Source: Owenia fusiformis (Eukaryota; Annelida; Polychaeta; Sabellida; Oweniidae). From it: DNA of 64,000 nt. Location: assembly GCA_903813345.2 (NCBI GenBank), contig CAIIXF020000009.1, forward strand, positions 24,526,740 to 24,590,739. Direction: 5' to 3'. The first letter of the stretch is position 1, and each line of letters begins with the position of its first letter. Shown piece after piece: positions 59,347 through 64,000 of the stretch. The notes beneath the pieces are model-generated. The model was not told the DNA's origin, made no database searches, and saw only the letters and a list, made by a program, of their open reading frames with translations. The position numbers and the translations under genes are program-made.

Positions 59347-60248
59347 ACGTGCACGGACCTGGGGACAATTCGGGAAATACGGTCTGATCTCAGCTTTGAG
59401 CGTTAATCTCTGCCTTATTTAAAAAGCTAACTATGTGTTTTATATATCATTTTGAAGCATTTTTTATTCGCATTTCAGTGAAATTATTTTTCCTTCAAAA
59501 TTTTGATGGGATCAAACATATTTTTAAAGTTAAATATATCCCGACATCGTCAAATACGCTGTAAGACGTAACACTTTACGCTTACAGGGCTCGTTTAAAT
59601 TGGGATAACTTTTGAAATAATGATCAAAATTCCCCTAAAATTTCAAAATTTATTCAATGGAACATGTTCATTTATGACGTCACGATTGCTTAACGGCTAC
59701 AGTTAAAATTATCTTATATGAACGCTTTTAAAATTTTCAAAATTGTGTAAGGTTTTGAAGGCGAATGGGACGAGCAATAAGTTTACCTTCATTTAACCTT
59801 CTAATTTAAGTCTGATTTGAAAGAAAAATTAACTGCACAATTTTGTCATGGCGAAATTTACAAAACAATAACCAGTTTGTTTATTTTGCAAATAATATTG
59901 AAATAAGAGCTGGTTTTCGAGACTTGAAAAAAATGTGACGCATCGATTTTTACCACAAATTCCATACATATCAATTTTTACCCAACGCCCCAAGTGGATT
60001 TCTTGACCGTTTTTCAAAATTCAAAAACATTTTAGACATATTGTCCTCGAGATCTTGCTACCCTGTGAATTTTGTCATGATTAGATAAGGATAAAGTATT
60101 TTATTTTTAGGGTGACTAAACTTGACAAAAATGTGACGCTTGTCGTTTTTGACGTTGTAAGGCTGTTTGCGCCCTATGCTGCTCATTGTTTTGTCTTGGT
60201 TTTTGACGCCATAATGTTACGCTAATTGTCCCCAGTTTCGTGCGACGT
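59347..60248. mobile_element. ~900-bp element with ACGTGCACGGACCTGG termini
   Basis: Left ACGTGCACGGACCTGGGGAC, then AATT; right reverse-complemented ACGTCGCACGAAACTGGGGA, then CAATT. AAAAATGTGACGC occurs twice inside. No transposase is seen. The ends match over about 20 of 24 bases. Confidence 0.6.
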
Positions 60249-61551
60249 GTATGTGCAATGTGAGTGGTACACCATATATCTATTAGTATCTTCTTTACAT
60301 GCATTTGTATAAAATAGTCGTAATCTGGTTTTAGAAGTAGAAGGTCTGTGGTGTTAACCCATAAATGCAATCTTCTATTTCGAAGATCCATAAAACAAAT
60401 CAGGAATTAGTTTTATGATGTGAACAACCTCACCACACATATCATTCCTTCATCTCACATTTCAGCGATTGGTTGATTGGTTGGCAAAGCAACGATGTAT
60501 TTTTTGATCGATGAAAGGGCTGAAGAAATATACCTTGTCTCGTCATTATCCCACCGGACGAAGTTCCAGGGATATATAAAAGCGGTTCATTCTTTCGTCC
60601 GTTCGTTCATTCATTCGTCTATCCGATCGATAACTCAAACACCGTTTGACGGTTTTTATTCAAATTTAGGCTATAGGCTTATATATCTTATGTGCGCAGG
60701 ACATCTACTTGAGAAGAAATTTTCAATGTGGCCGCCCAATTCAAAATTCTTTTTTGTTCGATAGGATTTGCTGTGGAGGGGAGTTGCTGTTTTCCAATTT
60801 TGTTTGAATAGCTCTTCCACTACCATCATGCTTAACAAATTGCTTTTTAACCTCGTCCGAAGGGGGTTACTTAAACAAAATGGATATCGTCTGAAACATG
60901 TACATAAAAAACTGATACAATACTTATTTCTACATACACTGGTTTTGTACACAACCTCGACTCAATCATTTCGCAATTCTGGGCCAGAAAGTGCATTGGG
61001 GCGCACATAGTCTTAGATAAGATTAAAGTACTAAAGTCGAGGCTGCGTGGATGTACAACAGTGTAATGTAGATAGGATATATTGATTACAATGATAATGT
61101 AATCATGTATTATACGCAAAATTTATCTGCAATATTACTTAACGATATGGTTTCGTGGTTAGGTAATGTTTACCTATTGCCTAATTAGAACAGAAGTGAG
61201 GTGATATATGCTTGTTTATGTTTTGGATAAAAGGATGGGGTAGTTCTATTTAGGTTGTGTCCATTCTTGGCAAATTTCATTGTGCAACTGCTGATGTTAA
61301 GCGGTCTGCACTCCGATGGTACAGGATTGACTAAAGGCGAACAATATATCAACAAAACAATAACATAAACAATCCACGAGCAACATACACATAACTCAAA
61401 AATATATTATGTCGGCATAACAACAATACAGGATATTTCACCAAATGTTTCAACTCAAGGGAAATTCTCTTTCATACAAAAGTGACAAAATTGTGTGCAA
61501 TATGCAAATATACATCAAACCTGTGCACAGCGAACACCTATGTAGCCTAAA
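60249..61551. other. Presumed intronic, no gene recognised
   Basis: A CATTC/CGTTC-type imperfect simple repeat near 60590-60630. Overlapping opposite frames (60671-61119) show no known domain. Confidence 0.5.
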
Positions 61552-61690
61552 AAAAGTGTTCACTATAGGTAGTGTTCACTACAGATAGGCGATTCTATAC
61601 AGAAGTCACTGGAGTATGTGCTTGGAAGAGGTATTCACTAGACGCAGGTGTTCATAACAGAGAGGTGTTCACTAGCTAAGACAGGGTTTT
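61552..61690. repeat. Degenerate GTGTTCACTAxAG repeat
   Basis: GTGTTCACTATAG, GTGTTCACTACAG, GTATTCACTAGACG, GTGTTCATAACAG and GTGTTCACTAGC at 15-70 bp intervals. Confidence 0.75.
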
Positions 61691-62784
61691 CTGTACAATG
61701 CTAAGAAGAATAAAAGTATTACCCTTCCCTAAAACAGGAATACACAATAGGCAGCAAACTAGATCCCATGGGTATGTGCACTAGCCCTTAAAGTATCAAA
61801 CTACCCTTATAGATACATGTAGATGGTCTATTGGTCTTGGAATAAAGGCTGGGATCAAAGATGCGAGACTAGGATTACTCGTGCACTAGAGTTGCTTAAT
61901 TAAGAAAACAAGAAGTAGTCTGAGAAGTTATGCCGTCTATTTTTAAAAATAAAGAGAAAGTCCAAGTGCTATGTTGAAAACCAGTATACGATTGATGTAT
62001 ATGATATCTTTCAAAATGCACTAAGAACAAGCATGTTCTTAGGCAATGACGTAGGAAAGTTATCTATGACAGGAGTCTGATATGTTTCGATGAAAAACGT
62101 CCCCGAATGGCCTGGGTGCACCCATAATAGAGCCAATTTAGGGGGTTTCTGGTTCTGGAAATATTTTACATCTCTTAACCACAGAGCATTCAGTGAATTT
62201 GCTCCCTCTTACTGATATTGACTCATATATAGTAATCAGCTTTACTTTGCACTTTATTCTATTGAGTAATTGGGCTTTAACCCCCCCCCCATTCGTTGTT
62301 GTTCAGTCTGCCGTATTTCGTGTCACACTCAATCAATTGGATAATGGCTGCCCATCTTGATGCCCACAATGCAAGTCATATGACCATTTCATGTGCATTG
62401 AAATCAACAATCGTCTTATATACCTTTTTTGTCTGATCTGGTAATATCCTAAAACACTTAACACTAACATGCTGAGGCCAGCTTACATGTCTGTCATGGA
62501 TGAAATAGAAAGAAAAAGTACATCCTCTTAACTCGATATATGAAAGATATACATGCATATGCATATATATTATATATAACAATCAATACACCGACAGACC
62601 GTCACTGGTATCCAATGGTTTTCGCTGTCCCTATACCTCAAGTATTTATATTTATCGTTTAATACAACTTGTTTGCCAATTTACATGTTATGACTTTAAT
62701 TTGTACGAAAAACGAAAATTGTCAAGGCCATAAAATTGAGAGAATTGATTAAACACAGAGATTGAGATATTAAAGAGCTCTAGC
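61691..62784. other. No gene recognised
   Basis: A C10 tract at about 62281-62290 and a TATATA run near 62560-62578. Nothing else. Confidence 0.55.
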
Positions 62785-62987
62785 ATGATGAGCAAGCACC
62801 CCTGGTTATGTAATCATCTCAGACACTCCAGTCTGAATTCGAATCTATCATCGTGTATAGCTGACCTGCTGTATCAGGCAAACCAATCCAGCAAGGCACG
62901 GCTCGGCTTCGTGGTTAGCAGCGCTAGTGTTACTATAAAAGCTCCGTCATATTCTTCTAAGCTGCCATATCAACAAACAGACGCTAA
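62785..62987 (+). CDS. Unassigned candidate exon (Ser-rich, 67 codons)
   Basis: Open from ATGATGAGCAAGC to a possible donor AA|GTAAGC at 62988. The peptide begins MMSKHPWLCNHLRHSSLNSN and is rich in Ser, with no recognised domain. If not spliced it stops two codons later. It precedes the acidic frame at 63696, but no splice link could be shown. It could be chance. Confidence 0.2.
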
Positions 62988-63695
62988 GTAAGCTGAAGTG
63001 AGAACCAACCACAAGAAACACAAAACGTTTTGAAGATTTATGTAAAATGAAGCTTTACACTGGGTTCTAACTGATTTATAGCGGGATGTGCTATATGCAG
63101 AACTTATTGGTGTAATTCCAGTGCAACAATGACCAGAACACAAAATATATAGCAACATAAATTTCAGCGTAAAAAACTATAAACATCCGTCCCATCACCC
63201 GAGTGGATTAAATAACCGGAATATAATCCAAGGAAAGGGATAACCGCTGGGATAAAAAGGATACAGCTCCGATTAAAAAATCGATTAACCCTGTTTTAAT
63301 CTGGCAACCCTTCAAGTTTCGGATAGCCATTAGTCAAGCAGTATTGGCCTAGTAGCTGAAGATGTATTATCAAAACAAGACATGAGTCAGTGAACACTTG
63401 AGAACTCTTGTTTCTCCTGATAAATCCAACTGCCATGAACCAGATGCATTGGGAAATTTTTGACAGTTTCAGCAATATATAAAAACGAAACCTTCTTCTC
63501 GCCAAACTCATTTGAAAACGGGATTTAAGCCAAGAACTGATTTTCCAACACAATTTATTACGTCATTTAACTTGGTGGTTTTATTTTCGGAGGCAGTTTC
63601 AGCCATCAAACACAATATATTAGCCTACATTGGGCTGAAGTTTGAATACGTACAGAATATAGCAACATATAATACCTACAGGTATAGGATAAACA
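62988..63695. other. No feature recognised
   Basis: AT-rich. A minus-strand frame at 63296-63553 has no recognised domain. Confidence 0.5.
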
Positions 63696-64000
63696 ATGGT
63701 TCTAATGCAACCGTCAGACCCACGTACAGATTGTGAGTCCGGGGATCTTAGTGTAAACCTAGATATCATGGAGGAAAAATATACAGCCGAGGAAACTGAG
63801 GAAAGTAAAGATGTAGTCGAGGATGTCACTTTTACATTTAGTGTAAGTGTGAGTGTATCAAACAACGACGATGATATTACAGGGGATAAAAATAATAACA
63901 ACAATGAAGTTAAGGAATATACACCTCCACAATCTTCATTTAATGATGATGATTCTGATAATGAAACTAACAGTAATAAGTCTCCAATGCTTGGACGACG
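63696..64000 (+). CDS. Acidic Asn/Ser-rich open frame running off the window (candidate first coding exon)
   Basis: ATG in a good start context (AACAATGG), with an in-frame TAA ending 3 bases upstream, then 101 codons without a stop to the window end. The peptide begins MVLMQPSDPRTDCESGDLSV and is strongly acidic: EEKYTAEETEESKDVVEDVT, an alternating SVSVSVS stretch, then NNDDD, NNNNNEVKEY and DDDSDNETNSNKSPMLG. No domain or membrane segment is seen; it looks disordered. It lies in what should be a PRKG1 intron, on the same strand, so it could be an alternative first exon of PRKG1, the start of a nested gene, or of a neighbour if PRKG1 ends early. I do not recognise a family. Confidence 0.5.
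   Translation, partial: MVLMQPSDPRTDCESGDLSVNLDIMEEKYTAEETEESKDVVEDVTFTFSVSVSVSNNDDDITGDKNNNNNEVKEYTPPQSSFNDDDSDNETNSNKSPMLGR

Noticed and set aside
1-64000. CRISPR arrays, bacterial operons, ribosome binding sites, riboswitches
   Set aside because: The window is eukaryotic (spliced exons, Pol III tRNA array); no regularly spaced spacer-repeat structure other than the tRNA array.

Overview
This is a metazoan nuclear DNA window from an animal with a compact-to-medium, AT-rich genome, most likely a marine invertebrate. That placement is an inference from one conserved spliced gene, long introns, short oligo-C/oligo-G-bearing repeats and many small inverted-repeat transposons. I cannot name the species. 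All coordinates were read by eye.

The one gene I recognise is a cGMP-dependent protein kinase of the PRKG1 type, on the + strand. Seven consecutive coding exons (27341-53108) join in frame with GT/AG junctions and matching phases. They give about 312 residues: a leucine-zipper and autoinhibitory N-terminus of the I-beta type, all of cyclic-nucleotide-binding domain A, and most of domain B. The catalytic kinase exons were not found before position 64000, so the gene appears to run off the right edge, with a last visible intron of more than 10.8 kb.

Layout. Bases 1-27255 hold no gene I can defend, only interspersed and tandem repeats and short inverted-repeat elements. A 39-bp tandem duplication ends just before the PRKG1 start codon. 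Intron 1 carries a cluster of eight tRNA-Leu(UAA) sequences. One is intact, most are slightly altered and two are clearly broken. They form a ~216-bp tandem unit that also holds a duplicated tRNA 3' half. A 912-bp inverted-repeat element with a clear 8-bp target duplication sits inside the array. Introns 1 and 4 carry two copies of a ~450-500 bp repeat in opposite orientation, flanking exons 2-4, which are exactly the domain-A cassette and are symmetric in phase. Intron 6 contains a 756-bp near-palindromic fold-back element. The region after exon 7 contains a mariner-like fold-back element with a transposase remnant in its loop, another long inverted-repeat element, and at the right edge an acidic open reading frame (63696 onward) with a good start context that is unassigned.

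Mariner-like termini (TACAGGGTG and variants) recur through the whole window, and two elements still contain recognisable transposase fragments. The clearest biology beyond the kinase is structural: inverted repeats placed around symmetric exons, tRNA amplification inside an intron, and several large hairpin-forming elements within one transcription unit.
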